Positions 10,680 through 22,319 of a DNA stretch of 64,000 nucleotides are shown here, in pieces (the first letter of the stretch is position 1; every line of letters starts with the position of its first letter). The notes beneath the pieces are model-generated. The model was given only the letters and a program-made list of their open reading frames with translations, was not told the origin of the DNA and searched no databases. The position numbers were made by a program, and so were the translations under genes. This DNA comes from Mercurialis annua (taxonomy: Eukaryota > Streptophyta > Magnoliopsida > Malpighiales > Euphorbiaceae): NCBI RefSeq assembly GCF_937616625.2, contig NC_065570.1:10426001-10490000 (forward strand), written 5' to 3'.

Positions 10680-12950
10680 GGTTTGGGTTTTAAATGTAAT
10701 TGGGTTGTGGGCTTACTTTTAGTTAAAATGGGCTTGTTTCAAACTGACATATGGGCTGTTTTTAAAATTTACGGAGTTCAGTTTTGATCGAATGTGTTAT
10801 CTTCCCTATCTATCCAAAAAATGTAATTTAAGTATAAAAACAATTAACCGATATTTTATAGATACTAGTGTCGCTTTACGTGTTTTATATGTGTCTCGTA
10901 GTGTGACTCGTTAAATAATAATTACTATTTTTATTATGGATTTGGATAATTACTTTTATTATGTTTAATTAATAATTATTTTTATAATAAATTATATTTA
11001 AATATAAAATATTAAATGATAATTAAAATGACAATTAATGAAATATATTTTATTTTATTTGTAGACAATAAAATAATTTTAAATTTTAAGTAAAATAATA
11101 ATTTATTAGAAGTAGTTTACCTTCGTTTGAATTCTAGATGATTAAATAATAATTAAGTAGTAATAATTAAATATTTAAAATTTTATTTTAATCATTACTC
11201 TAGAAAATTATCTTAGCATAGAATTATAAGTAATTTATTTTAATTGGTACTTTAACTCTAATAACTATTTTAAAAGTTTTTTTAATTAATAATTATATTT
11301 TAAAAAACATAAAGGGATTATCATAAATGTGTTTGTCCTCTCCCCCTCAATCCGTGCTTTTATATATAGTACAGATATATGCAGAATTTTATTGATGTTT
11401 GAGAAAATTACTCTAATGCTCTTCAAATGTAATATACTTTCATTTAACTTAGTTTATTAATACAATTATATTGACTGAATGACTAAAACATTACTAATAA
11501 AAATAAAAATAAAATATCTTATCATTTGATTTATAAAAAAGATGGATGGAATTTTGAATTATGATATATGAAGAGTATCAAAAAGATTTGCTCTCAATTT
11601 TTTATTAATGTTTTTGTAAAATTTTGTTGATTTTCAGTAATATATATTAAATAAATAAATGCATTGTTCTTTCATTCAAACAATGTAAAATTACATATTA
11701 ATATTTCATGGATATTCATTGATATTCCATAAATACTATATACTGATATTCAATAAAAATGTTTTTAGATATTTTATTGATGTTTATTTAATTTTGTTCA
11801 TTTTATTATAAATGTAACATTTTTACATCCATTCAAATTTAGAGGGGCGAAGGTAGGAGCGAAGATTGCTGGCCGTCGTCTCCCATCTATTGGCTAGTGA
11901 CCATCTAGGATTATATATTTTAACTTTTTTTTATATAATTATATATTTTTACTTTAGTTTTATCAGTTTTATCATTGGATAATCATTCAATTGTAAAATG
12001 TTGACAAAGTAATTTTTATTTGAATTGTTTTTGCAAAAGAACCCATCCTGAAAAAGAGTAATTAAAATTAGCACTAATTTATTTGTTTGCACGACAAAAA
12101 TATATTAATTCAAATGCTAAAATGAAGAAACTAATAAGATCTGCGTATTTCAATTATTTATATGTAAATGTGCATTAATAATACAGCTTAAATTGTAAAA
12201 ATAAGAGTTATAACTTTTTTTTTCTTATCTTTTTTTCATTTTGTAAGTAATATAGATATAAATATAAATTTATATTATTTTCATATTTGTTTAACCACAT
12301 GTTAATCCTTGTACATCTTTTAAATCTTGAACGTTCATGTTTGAGTGATAACATGTCAGAAGAAAAATTAATCAAGACACATAAAATCAATCAAAGAATA
12401 AAATAAAATATTTAAATGTCTAAAATTATAAACTATTCGAAAGAATTTAAATTTAGTCAAAATCAATTAATAAAAAATGACTATATAAAGCCAATATCCA
12501 ACAAAGTATGTTCTGAGTTAATTCAAAAATTTGTCAATTTACAAGTAAGACACCGGCACAAAGAATTATAAAATTATAAAATAGAAACAATGTATCATAA
12601 AAATTTAATATTTTAAAAATAATAAATTACTATAATTATTAAAATATAATTTTTTTTATTAATGAAAAGATAGTGTATTTATAGATTTTGACATTTTTAT
12701 CTTAATTCTTTTTATATTTATTATTTAATAAAATATTTATTTGATTTCATGCACACAGAATTACGCCTAATTAACTACAGTTCAAATAATATAAACGCTT
12801 AACAATAAACCGGTAGATTTTAAATTCAATTGCTCCTATAAATTTTCTTGTCAATTATAAAAAAAAAACAATTTACTATTTGTACAATCTAATTCATAAA
12901 AGTAATACTAGTAAAAATTATCCCTAAATAAATTGGCTTCATCTATATTT
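10680..12950. other. AT-rich intergenic DNA
   Basis: Long AT-rich spacer with runs of A, T and TAAT-type repeats and no supported gene, RNA or bordered transposon. The frame at 12208-12390 is low-complexity and rejected. Confidence 0.5.
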
Positions 12951-12959
12951 TCTTAAATC

Positions 12960-13330
12960 TCCAAGGTGGATTTGTTAGTTCGTTATTCTCCAGATCCATC
13001 TCTCTAGGCTAGCCCCTCGGAAACACCACCACAAGCCAAGGGACAGGTTGAACCGCTCCCATTCTTTACACGTGAAATTCAGACCAACATAATCCCATAC
13101 ACGTGTCATTCAAAGGGTTGACTTTCGAACATAAGATAGAGATTGATTTGGTGTTCTTCTTCATAAGCTTAAACCAGACCCCACTTGTTTTGGTTTTGGT
13201 TTTTGTATTGTTAAGTTAACCGACGGCCGCCCAGCAAAACACAAAACCTACGCCCACTTCTGACAGTCAACCTCACAAAACGACGAAAGCAGAGGTTGTC
13301 GTTTTGCATGGCTTTTGTTTTTATGAAATT
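12960..13330. promoter_or_regulatory. GC-richer island with G-box and W-box motifs
   Basis: This stretch stands out from AT-rich surroundings. It has two CACGTG G-boxes (13069-13074 and 13100-13105, the second in an ABRE-like ACACGTGTC), a W-box TTGACT at 13118-13123, a GTCAACC at about 13266, and a hairpin CAAAACGAC..GTCGTTTTG (about 13276-13306). No reading frame starts nearby. It could be a regulatory island, a remnant promoter or part of an old transposon. Confidence 0.3.
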
Positions 13331-13339
13331 TTGAAATAT

Positions 13340-14958
13340 CAAAAGTCAAAGCCAGATACGGACATAACTTCCCTCACTTTGAAGCAACCACTCATAAAAA
13401 TAATGTTCTAACATAAAACTTAAACTAATCTAAATTAAAAATAGATTTAACAAATTCTTATATTTTAACAACTAGCCACTGCTCTCCTAGTTTCATTACA
13501 AGAATTATATCTCTCATAAGTAAGATTATTTATTCTATTTGATATTTTTTAGTTAAAAATTTTGATTTCTTGAATTTCTAATTCAAAAAGGACAAGTATT
13601 CAAATTTTTATGCATGCAAGATTTGAGTTTGGTGATTTAAATTTTAAACCTAGAAAGAATTTCAAGTAGTTGTTACAGATTTAATAAGTTTTAAGTATAT
13701 GCATAATATATGATGATCAATAATTAATGTAATTTATTTAGCTAGCTATCCAACTTATGCAAAATGTAGGCTCAACTGCCATAAAGAATTTAGAAAAAGT
13801 TATATAAACCAAATGATAGTTCCAAATAGAGATTAGTGATAAATGCATACACTTAAATATAATATACTCCAAATGTTCCATTATTTTATGGTTGACTGTT
13901 GCTTGGGCTGAATGGGGTCATGAGATGAGGTAGCATATATATATATATATATATATATATAGGTCCACCTTTATTCATCAGTCCCATCATCACACAAATA
14001 AATCACTTGTAAAATTACTAAGGACAATCCATCTATATATAGATTAGAATCTTTGGCATTATTTATGTAAGTAAACTTTTAGATATATTATATTATAGTT
14101 ATATATTATGTTCATCCCTCAACAAAAACAATTAAATTTAATTATATTTATAAATTACTTTTGGCTAGATAATATTTTATTACTAATTTTTATTTTTTTG
14201 ATCAATTTAAAAAAAAAATAAACTATCTGATTTGTCAAATTTATAAATTAAAATAATTATACTTAAATTCAGTCATAGTTATAAAATTATTTTTACTAAC
14301 AAGTAATTAAGTAGTTTTGGTTGGACTAGACACGAATATATTTATTCAAATTTATAAAACTGTCAAAAGATTATCTAATTTTTTTTAAAATATATTTAAT
14401 AAAATGGTCAAAATTATGAATAAAAAAAATAATGTTGCCTTAATTTAATTTTAATATAATAATTATATGTGATAGGATTCTATATAAATTATATCAACTG
14501 CGATCTTTTTTTTATGAATGCCAACTACGATCTTATATAAATATAATTATTACTTATATGATAATACAACTTTATAATGATGTTAATAATATTGATTAAA
14601 TTAATTAAATTATAAACATTCAATTATAGTTTTATATATACTGATGTATCAATAAGTGGAAGAACGAGTCCTATTTAATATGAAGCTATTAACCCAAAGT
14701 TTTCCAACAATTAATTATTTGTTCAAAATCATAGTCCGTTGGTTACTGTTTAAATGTAAACATGGTACATTTGATGTCAATTACCAAGGCATGCAGATGC
14801 AGTTCAGAAACTATGTCTATACCGCCCTCATCACCAATATTTATGAGGTGGTCTCCCATTTTGCCCAAAATGTTCTGTTGTAGGTCACGGAAGTTTTAAC
14901 ATAACGGCTATTATAGATCAATTTGTTATACTCCTCAATTTTAAAAAAAACTTTGGTA
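13340..14958. other. AT-rich spacer with an (AT)n microsatellite
   Basis: No gene supported. An (AT)n tract of about 27 bases lies at 13935-13961. The 75-codon frame at 14656-14883 has no recognisable domain and no splice context. The right edge, CTTTGGTATTTTTTGGG, abuts the large MULE and may include the first bases of an interrupted MITE. Confidence 0.45.
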
Positions 14959-15104
14959 TTTTTTGGGTATTGCTATTCGCCGCCCCTTTTTACTTAGCAC
15001 CGCACAGGCGAAAGACATTTTTACCCTTTAGCAAAATTTCAAAAAAAAAAGTTCTCTCAACTCATTCGAACACACTCGAACAACTACGTAAAAAGTCGAG
15101 TAAA

Positions 15105-18100
15105 ATGACGGATAACGAGTATAATTCGTCGGGAAACGAGTACCGACAGTCGGAAACAAGTTTTCCCGGCTTTTCCGAGGTAAAAATTAGTTATTTTAAA
15201 TTTTTATTTAAAATTTGTGAAGGGGGACGATTGAATTTCACGTCCTCTCCAGAGGAAGGGACGCCAGAGTTTGCCGTCCTCTCCAGAGGAGAGGACGTGA
15301 AATGCAACGTCCTCTCCTCTAGAGGGGACGCCAATTTTGGGCGTCCCCTCTTCTAGAGAGGACGCCGGGCGTCTTCTCTAGAAGAGAGGACGCCCAAAAT
15401 TGGCGTCCCCTCTAGAGGAGGGGACGCCCAATTCCACGTCCCCTCTTCTAGAGGGGACGTGGAGTTGGGCGTCCCCTCCTCTAGAGGGGACGCCCAACGC
15501 CGGCGTCCTCTCCTCTGGAGAGGACGCCGGCGTCCCCTTTTCCGGCCGCGACCGAAACGTCGCGGCCGGAAATTAACTAATGCTAAAAAAAAACGTTGAA
15601 ATGATTTTTTTTTAATAATTACAGTAATTTTTTATTCCATATTATTACGACTTTTTATTACATATTATTTCGATTTGTTAAACGTAAGTATTTATGTTTT
15701 GCAGGTTGATTTAGAAGATTATGGCGGTGATGGAATTGATTACAGCGATTGGTTTAAGCTAGATCATGGGTTTGATAGTGATGTTGAAGCAATTACTTGG
15801 GCTAAGAGTACTGCTATAAAGATTGGATTTGAATTAGTCATTTCGTCACATAAGAACGAGGGGAAAAAGAAGCTTCTACGATGTGCTCGGGGTGAGCGTT
15901 ACAGAGGTTCATTCACAGATTCTGATTCCTTCGTACGGAAAAATACGAAGACAAAAGCGTGTAAGTGCAAATTTAAAATTATTGTCAAATTAGGAAAGAC
16001 TGCATGGTTTATACTTACAGATCCTGGTATTTCGAGTACACACAACCATGCTCTAGCTGTGTATCCTGAAGGATACCGTCAGATGAGTGGGCTGAGTGGC
16101 GAGGCGAAAGAAATTGTGCGAGATATGAGTGCGGCACAAGCGAAGCCGTGTTCTATCATGGCAGCTTTAAAAGAAAAAGTACCATCTGACAACCCTACAA
16201 TAAAGCAAGTGTACAACTATAGAGAGACTTTGAGAAAGTCTAGCTTTGAGGGTAGAGATGTGGTTGGGCAATTTTATCACATGGCTCAGCAAAATGATTA
16301 TGTACACTGGACTCTTGCTGAGGAGGATACAGGTGTGTTGACCCATATTTTCATGGCTCATCCTGATTCAGTGAGACTACTTCGTACGTACTACTGGATC
16401 ATCGGCATGGACTCCACGTACAAGACGAACAAGTACAAGCTGCCTTTTTTTGAGATTATTGGAATGACTCCTTGCAACAAGAACTTCATAATTGCATATG
16501 CAATTATGAAGGATGAGACTGAAGGGAGTTACAGATGGGTATTGGAGAGACTGAGGTATTTAATTATAATTATGTTATTTGATATTTTAATGATATTCAA
16601 ATTCAAATTACTTATTAAATCATCGGGCAATAATGCAGGTGCTTGATTGGGGAACATATTCATCCGAGCGCTATTCTTACTGATCGAGAATTGGGGCTTA
16701 TGAGACCAGTGTCAGAGGTTTTCCCACGTTCTTCTCATCTACTATGTACGTGGCACATAAATAAGGACGTAGAAGATAGAGTGTACAGAATTAGTGGGAA
16801 AAACCAAGAGTTTGCTGAAATTTTCAAGAATAGTACATGGAAGAAAATTATCAGAGCGCCAAGTTTTGATCAATATAACATAGCTGTGGAGCACTTCAGA
16901 GATCGGTTTAAAGGTTTTCCAGGGTTGATACAGTACATTGAGGGGACTTGGCTGGGACACAGAGAGAAGTTCGTATCTTGCTGGACGGACTTAGTCCTAC
17001 ATTTTGAAAACACCACCACATGTAGAGTCGAGAGCGCACATGCTCAGCTTAAGCAGTGGCTCAACTCTAGCACCGGTGCTCTGGACACAGTCTGGACGAA
17101 GGTCGACAAAGTTATACAGTCGCAGTTGATAGATATCCGGTAACATTCTTCTCGAGTAATATTAGTACTTATACAAACTATGTTGTCATTATTATTAACA
17201 TAAATGTTTTAAAATTACTGCAGCAAAACACTTGAGGACTCCAGACGGACTATTGGCGTACATCGACGCGGTTTTCCATTTGACAAGCTCTCATGCAGAG
17301 TGTCACATTACTGTCTGGATTTAATATCGAAAGAACTAAGGCGTATGCGAGAATTGAGTACCGATGTCTACGATCGCTGTGGTTGTGTGGTTAGATCAAC
17401 ACATCAGATCCCCTGTGCATGTGAGCTGCGAGCGGTGGTCGATTCAGGTATCACGCACCACTTTCATTGAATACTAATATTAAAAATATTAATATTGTTA
17501 TTGAAAGCTAATATGTGTTATTTGTAGGTAACCCGATCAGCCTTGACAGTATACACCCGTTTTGGACGAAACTTGTTATTCTCGGCGATGGGTTGGACAC
17601 ATCTGCGCAACCCGATTTTGCTGGTTTTCAGACTGAGGAACATCAGTATTTTCACGAGGTCGCCGACGAGGTCATGACTAAGGATCCTTCAGTGTTGCGT
17701 GATATTTCTCGTATTGTTCGAGAGCGACTTCACCCCGAAGACTTAGGCTACATGGAACCAGAAGTTAAAACAAATGTCAGAGGTCGACCAAAGGGGAGCA
17801 AATCAACGAAGCGGGATCCGAGTCGTCATGAGTACAAGGACCGTGTACCTGGTCGTCCTAAATCTTCCAAAGCTCAGAAAAATCGTACATCCGCGTCAGG
17901 TAATTATTATCCACTAATATTCGTTATGTACGTCTACTGTAGTAGTATCCTTGTTATTTATAATAATATTTTTTTTATTTCCCGCAGCTGGTTTGCAAAA
18001 TGCGGAGGTTATTCCAGGATTCCTTTTACCATTCGTTGACGAGCTTGTGGACGTGCGTGGAGACGGCAACTGTGGATTTCGCGTGGTGGCAAGCCACATA

Positions 18101-18622
18101 TATGGTGACGAGAAGATGTGGGGAATGACTAGAATGAACATTGCAAATGAAATCTCCGCCCACCCTTATCGATACGAGGGTATTTTCATTGATGGGTTGC
18201 AAGCGGCCATTACACGTATTAGCTGGGAAGGCGGAGAGTGTGGCCCTAGCTACTGGATGCAGGTATTTAATTGAATTATATAAATTTATCACAAAGTTAT
18301 TATATTTTTTTAAAAAATGATATTTATATTCTGGCTTATTAAATGGATGCAGGTATTGGATGACTTGTTCCCTATTGCCACTATCTTCAATGCAGCTGTT
18401 ATTTACATACAAGGCGGGACGCTACAACAGACGCGGTTCTCTTCGTTTACTGTTCTGCCTTTGCATTCCTCTGAGGTTCACTCACGACCATCGAAGGAGA
18501 TAGTGATATTGTATATTAGTGGACGCGCTCATTTTGTTAGGTTGAATTTGCAGGATAATTTTCCTGTCCCACCAATTCCCACCCTGTGGTTCCAGCACAG
18601 GGACCATATTGTTCAGTCTTGA
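15105..18622 (+). CDS. MULE transposase fused to an OTU-type cysteine protease
   Basis: Seven exons: 15105-15179, 15705-16555, 16639-17139, 17224-17447, 17528-17899, 17988-18262 and 18353-18622. All have GT/AG borders and phases close to give 855 aa with no stops. The N-terminal half has a FAR1/WRKY-like DNA-binding region with Cys and His (about residues 30-145). The MULE catalytic core follows, with Asp in GMDSTYK (about 261), Asp in LTDREL (about 324) and Glu in RVESAHAQL (about 440). A SWIM-like finger, CGC..PCAC (about 528-542), has Cys where His is usual. After a basic linker with AT-hook-like RGRPKGSK and PGRPKSSK, the C-terminus is an OTU domain: RGDGNCGFR with catalytic Cys about 703, and His about 826 in SGRAHFVRL. 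OTU proteases remove ubiquitin; activity here is inferred. The role of the fusion is unknown. Confidence 0.88.
15241..15570. repeat. GC-rich palindrome array in intron 1 of the transposase gene
   Basis: About ten palindromes built from CGTCC(C/T)CTC and its complement, many centred on TCTAGA or CCAGAGG, follow one another in an otherwise AT-rich intron. The array ends with an inverted repeat at 15541-15570, arms TCCGGCCGCGAC and GTCGCGGCCGGA around CGAAAC. A matching array sits in intron 1 of the opposite gene at 21452-21750. Confidence 0.88.
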
Positions 18623-18915
18623 CATACTTTATATGCTAATAGGAGAGAGCAATGGGATAGTTTGATAGGTATGGCAGATTGAGTTGATTGTAAAATGTTT
18701 ATTCGGTAATTATGCTGATTGTGTGTTTTATTATTATACGTGTAATATTTTTGAACTCCACAGTACGTAATATTTAAAAATGTTCATGAAATTGCATAAA
18801 AACAAACACGTACATAATATAAAAAAATTCTCTAGAAACTAACATCTAAAGAAAACAAGTCCATAATCAGAAAAAAGTACTAATAATATAAACATACAAC
18901 ATATACTAACAGCAC

Positions 18916-21861
18916 TCAGTCAGCAATGCGCCAAGCGGCAATGACTCTCTCCAACTCCGTGCTGGCCTCCTCCGTCTCAGTCTCCAACTCCGGAATGCCG
19001 TCAAATTCGCAGTGCTGTCTATGTTGGGCGGTAATCGTGCTGACTTTTTGGATGAAATGCTCGTATCTGCTGGTCACCAGTGTCATCCACTGTAATACCA
19101 TAAATAGACAAGTAAATTCAATATGTTAAATATATGTAATATTCACTAAATTATAAAATGAAAACTTACATAATCGTTGTTGCTGCGGGGAGGATGTCGT
19201 CGTGGAACATCTCTGTCAGGAAGGATACGGGGGTGCGAATGGCGCTCGAACCAGTCCAGGTAAGCTGGATGGCATCCTCCAGCAATAACGTGGGCTTCCT
19301 CAAATCCCATTAACGGCAGCTTGTACATGACCGGAAAAGCGTTCCACATGTCAACCGCAATCGTCACACTCATGTCCACAGAGTACTTGAGTGACTTCCA
19401 GGACCTAACAGCCCCTATTGGCCGACAAATTGGCACAGGTACAGTCTGCACATAACCCAGCTGTCGCAGCACCCTAGACGGCATGTACGGCTCGACAATG
19501 TCCCGGTACGCTATCCAGCCATAATATGCAGTGTGCTCTATGGTGGCAGCAGGCTCGCCGCCAAAAGGGAGCCATGTGATCTGTTAAAAAATTACAAAAC
19601 AAAAATTAAAATATAGCAATCGTAATAAAATAAAATTTAGCTAATAAATTAACAAATTTACATACCTCCTCAGCAGTCAGCGTGTCCAAACGAGCTCGCA
19701 AGGACCGAAGTCGGGTGGCTGAGCAATCTGACGCAGTAGCACTCCAGCTAGATGCTCGAGGAAGATGAGACTCGATCAACAACCGCTCTCGCTGGGGCCG
19801 GAAGCATGGAAAGTACTCATAAATCCATGTCTGCAGCAGTGTCAGACAGCCAGTCAAACCGGAGCAGTCTCCTCTCGATGAGATTCCAAGCTGCCGATAG
19901 AGATAAGCTAGTGTAGCTGATCCCCAGGAAACTGTACTCGTATCTGTGACTCCTTCCCGCACCTCCCATATGGTTGCAGGTCTAATCCGATGGCCACTCT
20001 TGTCAGTGAATAGAGTGCAACCTAACGTCAACCAGATCCAGGCTATTGCCTCCACCTCTGCAGTACGGTCATGCCTACATAAGCTGATGATCGACTCAAT
20101 CAGCACACCTCCCTGGGCAAAATGCTTGCTCGTCTTACTCACCAGATCCTCTGGTGAAATACCTAAAATCTGTACGCAGTAAGCCATCAGCTGGGCCTTG
20201 TTCGGCTGACCTGAAAACATAATTTCGCAATTTAAATTAATATCACGCAATAGGTACAGTAAATTTCTAGAAAAAATTGGGCAGCACTTCCCCTAAAAAT
20301 GAGCATCACCCATTTTTCAGGGAAGTCCTGCAAAGAAATTACAATTGGCAAACCAAAACACAATCCACATTAAACAACTAATTTGTCTAAATATTTTATT
20401 AAATAACCTAAAACAATTAACTTATCCTAAATAACATTAAATTTACCTAACATAATAATGAGACCTAATTAAAGAATTATTAAATGTAAAAAATATAACA
20501 GAATATCGCACCTGAAACCATAGCCCCAGCAACTGGAATCCGAAGAATATGCCACACGTCATGTAATGTGATGGTCATCTCCCCGAATGGCATGTGAAAA
20601 GAGTTTGTATCTGGCTGCCATCGCTCCACAAATGCAGAAAGGAGCGGGATATCCAGATGATCAAACATGATAAACGGGAGATGTGATATCTCAGTCCCGT
20701 CTATCAGCACCTTAACCTCCTCTGAGGCCGTCTCATACCACTGTCTCAGCTTCTTCAGAGCTCCATGTCTAGTCTGACACTTCAGCACGCCTCTGTCCGC
20801 CCCATCCCATAGCCGAGAAGCGACATGCCCGAGAAAACTAGGAATAACAGTGTCATCCTCGGGTCCACCAGGTACTGGACCAGTAACGGTCCACACGTCA
20901 ACCTCTTCAGGTCGTCTGTTCGACCCTGAAAGTAACATTAAACATAATTAAATTACATTTAATTTTTTTAACAATATTATTAAATTAAATTAATTATAAT
21001 CATTTAATTATATTTACCTGATGACGAGTCGCCAACGAACCGACCACCTGCACCCTTTTTCCGTTTAGAAATGTAAATTTTTTCACTTGGCTCGTCCTCT
21101 GGCTCGTCCTCTGAGCTCACAAAATCATCAGACTCTCTAAGATCCTCAACAGGAATGCGGACGTCATCGGGAGAAGTATGCGCTTGTTTCTTCCGTCGAG
21201 CCGAGGCAGAAACTTTACGCGTCGTAACGTGACGGGCTCCCGATCCCCCTAATTCTGGGGCCAAAAACGTCTTCCCCATACGCTTTCCGCCCTGCAGTTA
21301 TAATAATTTAAATTATAGAAATAATATATATTAAATTAAATAAATTGATTATTTAATTTATTTCAAATAATTATTTATTTTATTTTAAAAAAACAATAAT
21401 TAGATTTAAATTTTTATTTTTTTTAAAAAAAAAATTCAAATTTCATTAAATTCCGGAACGGGCGTCCGGCGTCCCCTCCGGAAGAGGGGACGCCGGACGC
21501 CCACGTCCCCTCCGGAAGGGGGGACGCCGTTTCCGGCGTCCCCTCTTCCGGAGGGGACGCCGTTCGTCCCCTCCGGAAGGGGGGACGCCGAAAACGGCGT
21601 CCCCTCTTCCGGAGGGGACGACGCACGTTCCCTCCGGAAGAGGGAACGTGGGAAATCCACGTTCCCTCTTCCGGAGGGAACGTGGGATTTCACGTCCCCT
21701 CCGGAAGAGGGGACGCCGGTTTCCGGCGTCTCCTCCTCCGGAGGGGACGTAAAATCCCGTTTTCTCTTTTTTTTAATTGTTTTTTTAAAAAAAAAACGAA
21801 ATTAATAAAAAAAAAAACTTACCGGAGGTTGTCGATTTCTATCTCGTTCCAAATCCGACAT
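18916..21861 (-). CDS. Plant mobile domain (MAIN/MAIL-like) protein of the MULE
   Basis: Six exons on the minus strand: 21861-21823, 21291-21018, 20925-20512, 20210-19666, 19580-19170 and 19089-18916. GT/AG borders and phases close to 618 aa. The N-terminus is basic and acidic with KRKKGAGGRF. The plant mobile domain follows: FIMFDHLDIPLLSAFVERW, then FHMPFGEMTITLHDVWHILR, the family's most conserved block, then EVEAIAWIWLTLG and later WLPFGG. Plant mobile domain proteins are either host factors needed in meristems (MAIN, MAIL1) or, more often, transposon passengers; the position between this element's ends supports the latter. The molecular role is unknown. The first exon is only 13 codons, and intron 1 holds the palindrome array. 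It converges with the transposase gene, leaving about 290 bp between stop codons. Confidence 0.85.
21452..21750. repeat. GC-rich palindrome array in intron 1 of the mobile-domain gene
   Basis: About nine palindromes of the form GTCCCCTCCGGAAGAGGGGAC and variants, centred on TCCGGA. The unit resembles the left array (CGTCCCCTC arms) but with a different centre. Open frames crossing it are artefacts of the repeat. Confidence 0.87.
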
Positions 21862-22011
21862 TTTCGTAAAATATGAATTTGTGAAAAGTTGAATGAGTTG
21901 AGAGGATTTAGGTTTTTTTTTATGAATTGGTTTTCTATTGAAAAAGTGAAAAGGGTAAAAATGTCTTTCGTCTGTGCGGTGCTAAGTAAAAAGGGGCGGT
22001 GTTTAGCAATA

Positions 22012-22319
22012 ATAAAGTCATAAAAATTTACCAACTTTACACGTTTTCTCAATTTAATCACGTTCTTTAAAACTTTTCATAAACATACACCAACTTTCAT
22101 TTTTTTCCACATTCATACACGGTGTTGATGTGTCACTTATTCATTAGTTAAAAATGACTAACACCTTAGCAAATTGCACCAATTAATAAGTGTCACATCA
22201 GCACCATGTATGAATTTAGAAAAAAAAATGAAAGTTGGTATATGTTTATGAGAAGTTTTAAAGAACGTGCTTTAACTGAAAAAACATGTAAAGTTGGTGA
22301 ATTTTTGTGACATTACTCC
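22012..22319. mobile_element. MULE-type MITE abutting the large MULE
   Basis: Inverted ends: AAAGTCATAAAAATTTACC on the left is the near-complement of GGTGAATTTTTGTGACATTA on the right, and inverted similarity continues through TTTACACGTTTT and CACCAACTTTCAT. The right end appears to finish with CATTACTCC. Its left end is missing two or three bases exactly where the large MULE begins. It belongs to the same group as the element centred in the inverted repeat at 55.1-56.1 kb. Confidence 0.6.

Larger units (their letters stand above)
14968..22011. mobile_element. Large MULE with transposase-OTU and plant-mobile-domain genes
   Basis: A 7.04-kb element. Its ends match as inverted repeats: CGCCCCTTTTTACTTAGCAC on the left against the complement of the right end. 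Close identity runs about 60 bp, and weaker similarity reaches a shared CTCTCAACTCATTC block at 15054-15067 and 21891-21904. Two convergent spliced genes fill it, 15105-18622 (+) and 18916-21861 (-), each starting about 140-150 bp inside its end. No 9-bp target duplication was found. The right end touches a MITE whose own end seems to be missing, which suggests insertion into that MITE. All reading frames look intact, so the element could be autonomous. Confidence 0.88.

Noticed and set aside
14656..14883. 75-codon frame left of the large MULE
   Set aside because: No recognisable domain, AT-rich composition, no splice or promoter context.
15241..15570. Regular short repeats resembling a CRISPR array
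   Set aside because: Units are adjoining palindromes without unique spacers, inside a plant transposon intron. The same holds for 8180-8372 and 21452-21750.
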